Origin: Harmothoe impar
Lineage: Eukaryota > Annelida > Polychaeta > Phyllodocida > Polynoidae
Length of the DNA stretch: 64,000 nt
Direction: 5' to 3'
NCBI GenBank assembly: GCA_947462335.1
Contig: OX381707.1
Coordinates: forward strand, 37,995,618 to 38,059,617
Numbering within the stretch: position 1 is the first letter of the stretch; every line of letters starts with the position of its first letter. Below are positions 25,319 through 34,365 of the stretch, one piece after another. A model generated the notes under the pieces. That model did no database searches, was not told the DNA's origin, and was given only the letters and a program-made list of their open reading frames with translations. A program made the position numbers and the translations under genes.

Positions 25319-25820
25319 ACTTTATAACATGTCCCCTTAACTTATACATTCGGTTAACATCAACAACGTAGTCATCATAACTTATATATATACAGCTTAC
25401 GTCTAGCCCCAACCCGTACGAGATACTCCCTCCCCTTACGTTTCCCTGAGCACTATCCAACTAACTAGCTCGCCGTTTGAGGCTTCGTCGTGGAGGGGGC
25501 TCCGCTGCCCTCCGTCTTGTACCTAACTATTTACACTGCGTTAGTCGGGGAGGGGGCCTCCGCTGCCCTCCGTTTTCCGTTCCTGCGTCCCCGTCGTCCT
25601 CGTCCCGGAGTGGCCTCTCCGCCCTCCGCCCGCCACGACGTCCCGGCGTCCCCCGCCGCCTCCGGACCCACCCGGGTGCCGACCCCCGGCTTCACGGCCG
25701 CTCCGGTGCTGTTCTCGGCTGCAAAACAGGAATGATGCCCTCGTAAGAACTTACACCCGGTCGTGTTACCCCCGCCCGGCAGAATCCCGTCCGGATACCT
25801 CTTCCCCGGGGGGCGGGCCC

Positions 25821-28748
25821 CTACAGGCCCACCACCGCCACCAATTCGGACAGCAAGTCGATGTAGGGGCTTGTCTCCTGTACTGGAGTTGCCCACGCCG
25901 TTCCCGTCTCTGCCTCTCTACTCCCCGCCACCCGTACAGGTGCGGTGCCTACTTCGGCCGATACAGGCCCGAACTGCATTTCCCCCGTATACACGGTCGT
26001 CCTTTCCTCTGCCAGTACAGGCTCGTTTTCCCCCACCTCGTGCGATTGGGTACGTCCTACTTCCCCTCCGGCCGGTACAGGCCCCTCGTACGGGAGTATT
26101 AATTGACTTACCACGTTACTCTCGGTGTAGACGTAGATTCTTCTTTGCTCGACCAGCCACTCCCCTCCGCCGCGCGCCTCTATGGAGGTGCTGTTTCGGC
26201 CGCCGACCAGGGTCAGGGGGCGCTGGTCCAGATGCATCCCGGTGGGGGACAGGTGCCGGCGCAGCTCGAGCTCGGGATCTAGGGGGACGGTTGCTCTCCA
26301 GGGCAGCACCACCTGCACCCCGCAGTGGACCGCCTCCGTCGACGGCACGCCCCGGCCCTCCCGAGGTCGTGGTGTGGGGTGGCGGGTCGTCGCCCCCCCA
26401 GAGCCGCCCGGTACCGCCTCGTCCGGCGGGTTCGTCCCCGTCCGCCCTCCGTCGGGTTTCTCCGGGGTGGGCTGCTGCGTCGAGTCGCCCGGCGGCTGTC
26501 CCTCGGGGGAGGTCTCCTCCTCGTCGTCCGGTTCACCCCCCTCCTCCAACACCTCGATTGCCTCGGACCCGCCGGCGGCGGCTTCGTCCGGGGCGGTCTC
26601 GCTCTCCTCCTCTCCGCCCCCCTCCCTGTGCACCTGGGCCACCACCGTTACCTTGGTACCAGTGTCCGGGGTGGTGGGCGATACGTCCGAGTATAACTTT
26701 CGTCGGGGCGAGGAGCGTGGGGTTGCCTTATCCGGGGAGGCCCCCCCTGCTCTCGGGGTCCCGACGACTTCCGTGACTGATTCCCGGAGAACTGTCACAC
26801 TGCCTCCCGGCGTCTTGGTCAGCGTCGTGGTCTGGGTGGTGCCGGAGGCACTCATCACCTCCCTAATCGTCTCCTCCGACAATCCGGCCAGGAGGTGCAT
26901 CAACCCTTCTTTCCCCCCGATTGCTGCCAACCGGGCGGATCTCCCCTCCTCCGGTTGTCGGCTCCCCCCGCTGGTACTCTGTCGGCTCGGGGGGCTACGC
27001 CCCTCCGCGCGAGGTGACGGGGTGGCCGTGCCGGTGACCGGGGAGTGGGACCTAGACCGCCGGGGGCTGCTGCAGGCCGGCGTCTCCCTCTTCTCCGGCG
27101 AGGGCGAAGTCGTTCGGCGAGAGGAGGAGGAGTCCCTCCTCTGGCGGCTCTTCCGGCTCTCCTTCCTCCCCGGCTCATCGTCCTGCTCCTCTTCCTCCCT
27201 GGAGGCCTTGGACTTTCCCCCCGCCGAGTCGGAGGACGCTCTCCGCTTCTTGGAGGACTTCCCGGTGCCGGTGCCTTTGGGAGCGGGTTTCGGTCGTTTG
27301 GTAAGGCGGGTGGCGTCCGGCATCCCCCCTGGCTTCTCCCACGGGTGCTTTTTGCTGCTGCGGGCACCCCCCTCCCTGTGCTGTTTCATATGGGTTACTA
27401 AGTCCGCCCTCCGGTCCTTCGGTTTCTGGATGCGGCAGGGGTTCCCCTCCTCGTCCTTCTCCGGGCAATTCCACCCGATGATAGTCTGTGGGTGGGCCGC
27501 AACGTGGGCCTTCCACTCCGCCGCCGGTATCACCCAGGGCAGTTCGGGGTCGAGCTCATGGCAGAAGCCGCAGTTGTAGCTCCCGGTGTCCATGTCGTAC
27601 GAGAAGTTGTCAAAGTTGTCCCGGCCTGACTCCCCCTCCGGTTTATATACTGGCGGCCCTCCCGGCTCCTCTACCTCCTCGCCTCCTGATTGGCTGTCGT
27701 CCTGCGGAGCCGGGTGACTTCCGTCCGTGCGGAAGATTTCCAAACCGCTGATTGGCTGCGCGTCCGCTGGCCGGACCGTGGGAAGGTGCGGCGCAGCGTC
27801 CGCTCGGAGCGTGGGACCCGCGCCACCCTGGCTGTCGTCGTTCCCCGCCGTGGGAAGTGTCTGTTTCGCGCCCGTCTCGTCGCTTTTCCCACCCTTCGCA
27901 CGGGACCGGGGTGGGGAATCCCCCTTTCTTTCGTCGGACGCTCCCCTCTTGTCCCCTGCCCGCTTTTGGTGGGTGCTCTTCCCCCTCCCCTCCCGGGAGG
28001 ACCGTCGCTCTCCCCTCTCTGTGCGGGACGATCTTCGGTTTCCCGAGCCGTCCGTACAGGAGGAGCCCGAGGGGCGTCGGTCCCTCGACCTGTCCGGCCG
28101 GGAGGACCCCCTGCTATCCGACTTGTCCTTTTCTCGGCCTCTCTTCTCTGGCGCCGGGCGGTCGCTTCCTTCCCTGCGGCTCGTCCCCTCGTGCCGACTC
28201 CCCGCGGGCCTCCCCGGGGAGCGGGACCTGCCCCGGCTCTTGGTGGATCCCTGCGGCATCTCCCTCCCCGGGAAGGGTCCCCCCACCGTGATCGTGCGGG
28301 TTTCCTTCCCCGTCTTAGGTAGTACCGGGACGGAGATCGTTTCGTCTCTCCTCCCCCTCGACTTCCACGGCCTGTCCCGCTGCGCTGTAGCCGTCTCCCA
28401 CGTAACAGAAATTCGTATGGTGTCGTCTTCTTCGTCCGAAGAAATGTTGTTCAGCAACTGGAACTCCCTCTTCCTTCCGTGGGCCTCTTTCCAAATATAA
28501 TACTCAGCCGGCGGTGGCTCCCGGTCCCCCTTCTCCACCCGTTCTACCCACTTCCGCACCACGGGAACGTTGTTCCGGGCTATCGCCCCCCAGTGGGTCG
28601 GCGACTCGCTTCGTACTTGCCTCCTCTGTTCTTCCGCCAGCTCCTCTTCTCGTACCTCTCCCGATTCCGCCGACTCAGATCCCGACTCCCAGCCTTTCAT
28701 CCCACTCAGTATAGCCGGATAGAAATCGTCTCTTGGGTGTAGAGCCAT
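25821..28748 (-). CDS. Element 1 ORF3: zinc-finger, RS-rich accessory protein
   Basis: An extra 975 aa ORF between pol and the 3' LTR; no known family recognised. The first in-frame ATG is at 28748; the open frame extends upstream without an ATG into the pol overlap. Residues about 95-112 are acidic (S-S-D-E-E-D-D). Residues 167-277 are rich in SR/RS, R and D. A pair of C2H2-like fingers follows: C393-x2-C396-x18-H415-x3-H419 and C428-x9-C438-x14-H453-x3-H457. Residues 498-571 hold a nuclear-localisation-like K-K-R-R and more RS dipeptides. The C-terminal third is acidic, low complexity and proline-rich. There is no signal peptide or membrane segment, which argues against an envelope protein. 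The very high GC makes compositional bias a concern, but 975 uninterrupted codons and the finger spacing support real coding. Probably nuclear; function unknown. Confidence 0.8.
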   Translation of the reverse strand: MALHPRDDFYPAILSGMKGWESGSESAESGEVREEELAEEQRRQVRSESPTHWGAIARNNVPVVRKWVERVEKGDREPPPAEYYIWKEAHGRKREFQLLNNISSDEEDDTIRISVTWETATAQRDRPWKSRGRRDETISVPVLPKTGKETRTITVGGPFPGREMPQGSTKSRGRSRSPGRPAGSRHEGTSRREGSDRPAPEKRGREKDKSDSRGSSRPDRSRDRRPSGSSCTDGSGNRRSSRTERGERRSSREGRGKSTHQKRAGDKRGASDERKGDSPPRSRAKGGKSDETGAKQTLPTAGNDDSQGGAGPTLRADAAPHLPTVRPADAQPISGLEIFRTDGSHPAPQDDSQSGGEEVEEPGGPPVYKPEGESGRDNFDNFSYDMDTGSYNCGFCHELDPELPWVIPAAEWKAHVAAHPQTIIGWNCPEKDEEGNPCRIQKPKDRRADLVTHMKQHREGGARSSKKHPWEKPGGMPDATRLTKRPKPAPKGTGTGKSSKKRRASSDSAGGKSKASREEEEQDDEPGRKESRKSRQRRDSSSSRRTTSPSPEKRETPACSSPRRSRSHSPVTGTATPSPRAEGRSPPSRQSTSGGSRQPEEGRSARLAAIGGKEGLMHLLAGLSEETIREVMSASGTTQTTTLTKTPGGSVTVLRESVTEVVGTPRAGGASPDKATPRSSPRRKLYSDVSPTTPDTGTKVTVVAQVHREGGGEEESETAPDEAAAGGSEAIEVLEEGGEPDDEEETSPEGQPPGDSTQQPTPEKPDGGRTGTNPPDEAVPGGSGGATTRHPTPRPREGRGVPSTEAVHCGVQVVLPWRATVPLDPELELRRHLSPTGMHLDQRPLTLVGGRNSTSIEARGGGEWLVEQRRIYVYTESNVVSQLILPYEGPVPAGGEVGRTQSHEVGENEPVLAEERTTVYTGEMQFGPVSAEVGTAPVRVAGSREAETGTAWATPVQETSPYIDLLSELVAVVGL

Positions 28749-28751
28749 GAC

Positions 28752-28784
28752 TGGCCGCTCCCAGCCATCCCCCGGGCTTATATA
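28752..28784 (-). promoter_or_regulatory. Element 1 internal core promoter before ORF3
   Basis: TATATAAG on the minus strand (28784-28777) is followed 32 bases later by an initiator-like CCA(+1)GTC with its A at 28752. The same element's LTR has TATATAAA and TCA(+1)GTT at the same 32 base spacing. The ORF3 ATG at 28748 would be only 4 bases from this start, so initiation there would need a very short leader. The next in-frame ATG is at 28700. The promoter overlaps or closely follows the pol end. Confidence 0.6.
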
Positions 28785-28812
28785 GCCCTCCCGGGACCCG
28801 TCTTTGCCATGG

Positions 28813-29405
28813 CTACCCCCGCCTTTTTCCCCGGGGCGAATGGCCGGGCCGCCCCGGTCTCCCGCCCCGCCCTCCGGCCGGCCCGGGGACCCTGGATCCC
28901 GCGACACGGGCGCCCCCCCCCCGGCCGGCGGGGTCCTCTGCCGTCCCGGTTACCATGCCCACCAGGTCCGCCCCCTCTGCTGGGTTGCCCGGCACCACCT
29001 TGAGGTTGTCGTAGTGCTCTACCCGCCGTTTTCGACCCATCTCTATCTCATACACGGGACCGCCGATGCACCTCAGAACCGTCCAGGGCCCCGTCCAGTA
29101 CCTCTGTAGCTTCGGGCTGAGCCCCACCTTCTTTATCGGGTGATAGAAATACACCTGCGCGCCGTCCTCGATGGGGTCCAACACCGCCCTCTGGTCGTAA
29201 TTCCTCTTCTGTCTTTCCACCGCCCGGCCCAGGCTTTCCCTAGCCGAGGCATGCGCCTCCGCCATCCACCCCTGCAGGCGGGCGACGTAGCCCTCCCCCG
29301 GGGGAACATCCTGCAGCTCTCGTACGGGATATATTAAGCTCAGGGGCGCTGCCGTCTCCCTCCCCAGCATCATGGCGTTTGGCGATACTCCCGACGAAGA
29401 GTTTC
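28813..29405 (-). pseudogene. pol: Element 1 integrase C-terminal part, out of frame with pol
   Basis: This segment continues the integrase after a frame change. It carries S-P-N-A-M-M-L-G-R-E, expected just after the core domain, then a GPY/F-type module (Y-W-T-G-P-W-T-V-L, ending V-E-H-Y-D-N-L-K) and a basic G/R/P-rich tail with G-R-P-G-R-P. The main pol frame stops at 29370, so this part is reached only by shifting one base near 29395-29408. The simplest explanation is a single-base deletion in this copy; a sequencing error would look the same. Its end overlaps the upstream part of the ORF3 frame. Confidence 0.85.
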
Positions 29406-32400
29406 CGTCGCCCGGTACGCTGCCATCACGAAGGGGAGCTGCCGATCCCAATCTCTTTGGTCCTCCCTCACAACGGTGGAGAGGAGGGCCTCTATGGTCC
29501 TATTACACCTCTCCACCATCCCGTCCGACTTCGGGTTGAAGGGGCAGGTACGCGACTGCCGGACTCCCAGCAACTTCACCACCTCCCGGAAGGTGGAGGA
29601 CTGAAACTCTCTCCCCTGGTCCGTATGCAGAGTCACCGGGGTGCCGAACCGGCACACGAAATTCTCCACGATAGCCCTGGCCACCGTGGGGGCCCGGTGG
29701 TCCGGGAGCGCGTACGCCTCCGCCCATTTCGTGAAATACTCCACGAGGACCAGTATGTATACGTTCCCGCCCGCCGAGGGGCTCAACGGGCCCATTATGT
29801 CTGCCCCGATCCGCTCCATCGGCATCCCGACGGGGACATGTCCCATAGGATGGCGGTGGGGGGCCGCCGGCGGCTTCCGTTGGTTGCACGGGACGCACCG
29901 GGCGGACCAACTGGTGAGGTCCCTCCTGAAGTTTGGCCAGTAAAAGAAATCCTGGCATCTCCGGATGACCCTACGCCGCCCCAAATGCCCCGCCAGCCCG
30001 TCCCCGTGCAGCCCCTTCATGACCTCCGACTGCATTTCCGCCGGTACCAGTATCTGCAGCCTGTCTGCCCCTCCCGGCGTGTACCATGCCCGCGATAGCA
30101 CCCCTCCAGGCCCCTCCCTCAGCCGGGTCACCTGATGGGCATACGTCCGGTGATCGTATGACTCCGTCTGTTCGTCCGCCCCGGCGGCAGGGTCTCCCCC
30201 GCGCACCCACTCACGGACCCGGACCAGTAGCGGGTCCCGGTCTTGTGCCGCCTTCCACTCCGCCGGGCTCCCCAGCCGGGTGACTGTGGTCTCATCCGCC
30301 CCCTGCTCCATATCCTCCTCCTCCGGCTCCGCCTGAGCCCTGCCCCGGGTCAGGGCGAAGCACGCGGTAGGCTGCGACCCCCCCAGCCCGCACTGCCGGC
30401 ACGGTCGTCGGGAGAGGGCGTCCGCATTGCTGTGGTCCTTCCCCGGGCGATGCTGTATCGTAAAATCGTGCGTCCCCAGCACCTGCAGCCACCGGGCGAC
30501 CTGGCCCTCCGGTTCCTTAAACTCCGTCACCCAACGGAGGGCCGCGTGGTCCGTGCGGATGAGAACCGGCCGACCCACCAGATAGTGCCGAAACTTTTTG
30601 AGCCCAAACATCACTGCTAGCAGTTCCCGCCGGGTGACGCAATAATTTCTCTCCGGCCTAGACATGGTGCGGCTGGCGTATGCCAACGCCCTCTCGGTCT
30701 CGCCCTGCTTCTGGGAGAGTACCGCCCCCAGGCCGAAATTGCTGGCGTCGGTATCCAGGATCAATTGGCCCTCCGGTTCGGGGTACGCCAGAACCGGCGA
30801 AGATGTCAGTTTCGCCTTCAGCTCTTCGAACGCAGCCTCGCACTCCGGGGACCAGGTGAACCTCCGGTCCTTCTCCGCCGCCGCCGAGAGGGGCTTAGCT
30901 ATGCTAGCAAAATCCCGCACGAACGTCCGGTAGTACCCGGCCAGCCCCAAAAAGCTCCGGACTTCCCCCACCGTCTGTGGTCGGGGCCATTCCTTTACGG
31001 CCCGTATCTTTTCGGGATCCGTCGCCACCCCGTCCTTATTTACTATATGTCCGAGGAAGGACACTTCCCTCCGGGCTAGTTGACATTTCCGCGGTTTCAC
31101 TTTCAGGCCCGCCCCCACCAACCTCTGGAGCACCTCCGCCACCCTCTGAAGGTGCGTCTCCAGGTCCGGAGAGAACACTATGACGTCGTCGAGATATACC
31201 AAACACGTTTTCCAGTGCAATCCCTTCAACACTACCTCCATCAGCCGCTCGAATGTCGACGGCGCATTGCACAGGCCGAACGGCATGACCTTGTACTGAA
31301 AAAGGCCGCTATGGGAGACGAACGCCGTTTTCTCCCGATCACACTCATCCATGGCCACCTGCCAATATCCGTTAGTCAGGTCCATGGTACTGAACCAGCT
31401 GGCCCCGGCTAGCGTGTCAAGCGAGTCGTCTATCCTCGGAATGGGGTAGGCATCTTTCTTCGTAACCGCATTAAGTTTCCGGTAGTCGATACAAAATCTC
31501 GGGCGGCCGTCCTTCTTTCGTGCCAGGACTATGGGCGACGCCCACGGGCTTGTGGAGCGTTCAATAATGCCGAGGTCCAGCATCTCCCCGATCTTTGCCT
31601 CTGCTTCCGCCCGTTTGTGGGGTGCCAGTCGTCGGGGCCGCTGTTTCACCGGGGTAGCCTCCCCCGTCTGTATGCCGTGTTTCACTAGGTGCGTTTCCCC
31701 CATATCGTCCTCCCAGTGCGAAAATGCCTCGATGTTCGCCCGGATCATGGCCTCCACGCTCGGCCGGGCCCCCTCGTCCACCCCGTCCAGCAGCGTGTTG
31801 ACCACCCCGTCCGCTCCGTCCGGACCCGCCGGTGCCGCCCCTAGCATTGCACACGACGCCCCTTCCTCGTCCGACTCGTAATCGTCCAGGGGCAGCGCCG
31901 TCCCCAGGCGGGTGTTCTCCCTTAGCCAGAGCGGCCTGGCCCCCACATTCAATAGGATGATCGGTGTACGGCACTTCTTGTTGGGTGCCACTATCCCCCG
32001 CCCGACCCGGAAACCTTCTTTCCGCTCGTTCTCCGGTATCCCCTGGATGACACAATACAACCCGTCGTCGAAGTCCCACCCGGCTATACGCGCCGTCACC
32101 ACCAACTGCTCTCCCGGCGGTATACAACAGTCTTGTGTTAATATTGCCCCGCATACGCCCGTCCGAGCCTTCTTCGTTTCCGGGGGTCCTTCGCCCGACT
32201 CCTCCCACAGCAACCTTTCCCCATTCATATCTACTAGTATCCCGTTGCTCCTTATGAGGTCGGCTCCCAGTATCCCCTCCGGCGAGATGTCGGCGACCAA
32301 GAACGTCCCCATCATCTTCTCTCCGGCGAATTGCAGTGCCCCCTCCGTACGACCTTTTATCTGCATGGGCCTTCCGTCCGCGCACACTACCGTCCGGTCG

Positions 32401-32630
32401 TGCGCCACCAGGGCCGCCGGGGCATTTTGTCGTTGCCACCACCGCGTGGATAGCATGCTGGCCGAGGCGCCCGTGTCCACCAACATACTGATGTCGTGTC
32501 CGAAGAGTTTTCCCTCCACTATGAGGCCTGTCCCCTTCTTCTCCCGGCCCTGTACCGACGTTACGGATATTTCCGGTCGTCCTTTCTCGGCCCCAGGACT
32601 CCCTAGTTCTGGGGCCGCTGGCCGTTTCCC
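29370..32630 (-). CDS. pol: Element 1 pol: protease, RT, RNase H, integrase core
   Basis: Enzymes for reverse transcription and insertion, made as a Gag-Pol fusion. Counting from the frameshift codon at 32630, residues show an aspartic protease (D-T-G-A at 52-55), reverse transcriptase (F-C-I-D-Y-R-K-L and catalytic Y-L-D-D at 479-482), Ty3-type RNase H (D-T-D-A-S from 626), an integrase zinc-binding H2C2 (H875, H882, C912, C915) and the integrase triad D944, D1004, E1040 with D-x35-E spacing. It is in the -1 frame of gag and has no ATG of its own near the protease. The frame stops at 29370 just after the integrase core; the rest of integrase is in another frame (28813-29405). All other catalytic residues are intact. 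Confidence 0.95.
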   Translation of the reverse strand, partial: GKRPAAPELGSPGAEKGRPEISVTSVQGREKKGTGLIVEGKLFGHDISMLVDTGASASMLSTRWWQRQNAPAALVAHDRTVVCADGRPMQIKGRTEGALQFAGEKMMGTFLVADISPEGILGADLIRSNGILVDMNGERLLWEESGEGPPETKKARTGVCGAILTQDCCIPPGEQLVVTARIAGWDFDDGLYCVIQGIPENERKEGFRVGRGIVAPNKKCRTPIILLNVGARPLWLRENTRLGTALPLDDYESDEEGASCAMLGAAPAGPDGADGVVNTLLDGVDEGARPSVEAMIRANIEAFSHWEDDMGETHLVKHGIQTGEATPVKQRPRRLAPHKRAEAEAKIGEMLDLGIIERSTSPWASPIVLARKKDGRPRFCIDYRKLNAVTKKDAYPIPRIDDSLDTLAGASWFSTMDLTNGYWQVAMDECDREKTAFVSHSGLFQYKVMPFGLCNAPSTFERLMEVVLKGLHWKTCLVYLDDVIVFSPDLETHLQRVAEVLQRLVGAGLKVKPRKCQLARREVSFLGHIVNKDGVATDPEKIRAVKEWPRPQTVGEVRSFLGLAGYYRTFVRDFASIAKPLSAAAEKDRRFTWSPECEAAFEELKAKLTSSPVLAYPEPEGQLILDTDASNFGLGAVLSQKQGETERALAYASRTMSRPERNYCVTRRELLAVMFGLKKFRHYLVGRPVLIRTDHAALRWVTEFKEPEGQVARWLQVLGTHDFTIQHRPGKDHSNADALSRRPCRQCGLGGSQPTACFALTRGRAQAEPEEEDMEQGADETTVTRLGSPAEWKAAQDRDPLLVRVREWVRGGDPAAGADEQTESYDHRTYAHQVTRLREGPGGVLSRAWYTPGGADRLQILVPAEMQSEVMKGLHGDGLAGHLGRRRVIRRCQDFFYWPNFRRDLTSWSARCVPCNQRKPPAAPHRHPMGHVPVGMPMERIGADIMGPLSPSAGGNVYILVLVEYFTKWAEAYALPDHRAPTVARAIVENFVCRFGTPVTLHTDQGREFQSSTFREVVKLLGVRQSRTCPFNPKSDGMVERCNRTIEALLSTVVREDQRDWDRQLPFVMAAYRATETLRREYRQTP
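32588..32630 (-). promoter_or_regulatory. Element 1 -1 ribosomal frameshift signal
   Basis: The slippery heptamer G-GGA-AAC (32630-32624) is in phase with gag codons GGA and AAC. A 6 base spacer follows, then a 9 bp GC-rich stem CGGCCCCAG/CTGGGGCCG with a 12 base loop (32617-32588). The gag stop (32605-32603) lies in the loop. This is the canonical eukaryotic -1 layout and leads directly into the pol frame. Confidence 0.92.
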
Positions 32631-33967
32631 GATGATGGTTTCCCCTCCACCGGTTTTCCGCCTTCCTGTCCTTGCCGGCCCTCCTCGGGAGGCCGCTCCG
32701 GGCATTCCCGCCGGAAGTGTCCGTCCTTTCCGCACCTGAAGCATCCCCTCCCGGCGGGCCGCTGTCCTCCCGTTGCCGCCCCGGGACCCCCGACCGGCGG
32801 GCACAAATCCTTTCGGAGGTTCGCCAGCTCCCGCATGAAGTCCGCCCTCAGGGGCGCCAGCTCCCGTGTGAACTCTTTCCGCAGGGACTCGAGTTCGTCC
32901 GCCATGGTGGCGTCTGTGGCAAATACCCGATCGTTCCTCTTCCCCGACTGCCGGTCCTTCGTTAGATGGGCTTCCGCCCGTACCCCCACGGTTACCGCGT
33001 CTTCCAGCGTCCGGGGCTGGGAATATAATATGAAGTACCTCAATTGACTGTCCTTCAGGCCGTCGAGGAACCTGTCTTTTGCCAGACTGCAGATAGTCTC
33101 CCCGTCCGCGTCCGGATATCCCAGTCTGGCTAGCCGCTCCAACTCTTCTGAGTAGGAGACCAGGTCCTCCTCTGCTCGTCGGTCCCGCCCCCGGAATACA
33201 GCCTTGTGCGACTCCGCCTGGTTCCTCGGTTGGAACCTTTGCTGCAGCGCCCCGACCAATTCCGCGTACGCCAGCTGCTCCCCCGGCGCCAGGCGGGACA
33301 GGAGCCGTCTCGCGTTCCCCCGGAGGCTTATTCCGAGAAACATACCCGCCGTTTGGTCGTCCCACTTGTTGGCCTGCACACAAAGTCGGAAGTGCGCCAT
33401 AAATTCATCCAGGTCGGTCGTACCGTCGAACTGCGCGGGCATCACCACCGGGCGTCCCCCGTCTCCCGCCGGCGTATTAGGCACCGTTACCTGCAGTCCC
33501 CCTGCCGGCCCCTGCTCCCGGACGATCCGTTGGCCCCCCAACTCGTCCCCCTCGCCACTCCTCGGTCTCTCCCCTCTCCGGACGGGTTCCTTCCGCCGCC
33601 CTCCGGCCCTTTCTCGCGGCAAGTCGCCACCGGCCCCTGCAGATTCTGCCGAGCCCAATCCCGTCCGTCGCCGACCGTCTGTGCGCCACGGCGCCGTCCC
33701 TCGAGCCCCGCCCGCTGAGTCCGGCCGTCCGAAGTTCCACACGTCTGGCGTCCGTTCTGTGTCCCTGCTCCTCCGCAGGAAGACATCCTCGTCCGCGCAT
33801 TCGACCAAGTTGCCGCCCAAGCGCCCTTCTAGCGCCGCCCCTCTCGGTTCCCCCGCGGTTCCCGGGTCCCGCATCTCCACCGTGCGTCTTCCCTCCGGGT
33901 GTTCGTCACCCGTCCGCAATGCCTCTCCCCTCTCACCGCTGTCCATCCCGTTCTCGCCCCTTAACAT
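32603..33967 (-). CDS. gag: Element 1 gag, capsid/nucleocapsid polyprotein
   Basis: A structural protein that forms the virus-like particle and packages element RNA. The start is the first in-frame ATG (33967), a little inside the primer binding site; a second ATG lies at 33946. It predicts 454 aa. The N-terminal third is charged and low in structure. The middle is a retrotransposon Gag capsid domain (F-R-L-C-V-Q-A-N-K-W onward, through L-D-G-L-K-D). The end has a CCHC zinc knuckle, C409-x2-C412-x4-H417-x4-C422, then a basic tail. The stop lies inside the frameshift stem-loop, so most ribosomes make Gag and a minority make Gag-Pol. Confidence 0.93.
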   Translation of the reverse strand: MLRGENGMDSGERGEALRTGDEHPEGRRTVEMRDPGTAGEPRGAALEGRLGGNLVECADEDVFLRRSRDTERTPDVWNFGRPDSAGGARGTAPWRTDGRRRTGLGSAESAGAGGDLPRERAGGRRKEPVRRGERPRSGEGDELGGQRIVREQGPAGGLQVTVPNTPAGDGGRPVVMPAQFDGTTDLDEFMAHFRLCVQANKWDDQTAGMFLGISLRGNARRLLSRLAPGEQLAYAELVGALQQRFQPRNQAESHKAVFRGRDRRAEEDLVSYSEELERLARLGYPDADGETICSLAKDRFLDGLKDSQLRYFILYSQPRTLEDAVTVGVRAEAHLTKDRQSGKRNDRVFATDATMADELESLRKEFTRELAPLRADFMRELANLRKDLCPPVGGPGAATGGQRPAGRGCFRCGKDGHFRRECPERPPEEGRQGQEGGKPVEGKPSSGNGQRPQN

Positions 33968-33997
33968 CGTGTAATGTCCGTGGGTCCTATGCCTGTT

Positions 33998-34015
33998 GTT
34001 CACCGCTGTCACCAA
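33998..34015 (-). promoter_or_regulatory. Element 1 primer binding site, leucine-tRNA-like
   Basis: Directly after the 5' LTR the minus strand reads TTGGTGACAGCGGTGAAC. It resembles the complement of the 3' end of animal leucine tRNAs (TGGTGGCAGCGGTGGG) with a few differences. The primer identity is inference. Confidence 0.7.
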
Positions 34016-34288
34016 TGTAAGGAAATTAAGGGCATCGGATAGAGAACACGACAGCTGACCATGTAGGGTATTCCAAGCGATCCTTTATTGTAGGTAACAT
34101 AAACTCAACTGACACAACTGCGGCGGTGCCGCTCTTTATATAGCCCCCACCCACCCCAGCGTCCATACGCTCGTCCGGAAAAGGGTCGGGGCGGTTCCGT
34201 ACGACTTGTCCTCGTACGAACCCGCCCCGCCCGAGAGTGTAGCGACAGGGGAGGCCTCGCGTGACCGTCCTCCCCTCTCCCGCCCGCT

Positions 34289-34291
<3 letters not shown>
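34016..34291 (-). repeat. Element 1 5' LTR
   Basis: 276 bp. U3 carries TATATAAA (34142-34135 on the minus strand) and the initiator TCA(+1)GTT with A at 34110, exactly 32 bases from the TATA start. AATAAA lies at 34089-34084. So R runs from 34110 to about 34065 and U5 to 34016. Confidence 0.96.

Positions 34292-34363
<72 letters not shown>
34292..34363. repeat. (AT)n microsatellite, right flank of element 1
   Basis: About 36 AT units, continuous with the array at 24999-25029 before the insertion. Confidence 0.97.

Positions 34364-34365
<2 letters not shown>

Larger units (their letters stand above)
25030..34291 (-). mobile_element. Element 1: Ty3/gypsy LTR retrotransposon with third ORF
   Basis: A nearly complete 9,262 bp element on the minus strand. 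Order in its own direction: 5' LTR (34291-34016), primer binding site, gag, -1 frameshift signal, pol with protease-RT-RNase H-integrase, ORF3, polypurine tract, 3' LTR (25305-25030). Integrase after RNase H places it in Ty3/gypsy and not Ty1/copia. The LTRs look identical, so insertion is recent. Coding parts are strikingly GC- and CpG-rich against an AT-rich background. A one-base frame change splits the integrase, so this copy cannot make a normal full-length Pol unless the break is a sequencing error. Confidence 0.95.

Noticed and set aside
25763..28322. Long plus-strand frames opposite element 1 ORF3 (up to 465 aa)
   Set aside because: Shadow frames caused by very GC-rich codons on the minus strand; low-complexity P/R/S composition and no motifs.
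25821..28748. Envelope gene in element 1
   Set aside because: No signal peptide, membrane helix or cleavage motif; composition is nuclear-like.
28749..28907. Upstream extension of element 1 ORF3
   Set aside because: The open frame begins with GTG at 28907, has no ATG and overlaps the integrase tail; the first ATG is 28748.
33968..34015. Gag start at the LTR edge of element 1
   Set aside because: The frame starts with TTG inside the primer binding site; the first ATG is 33967.
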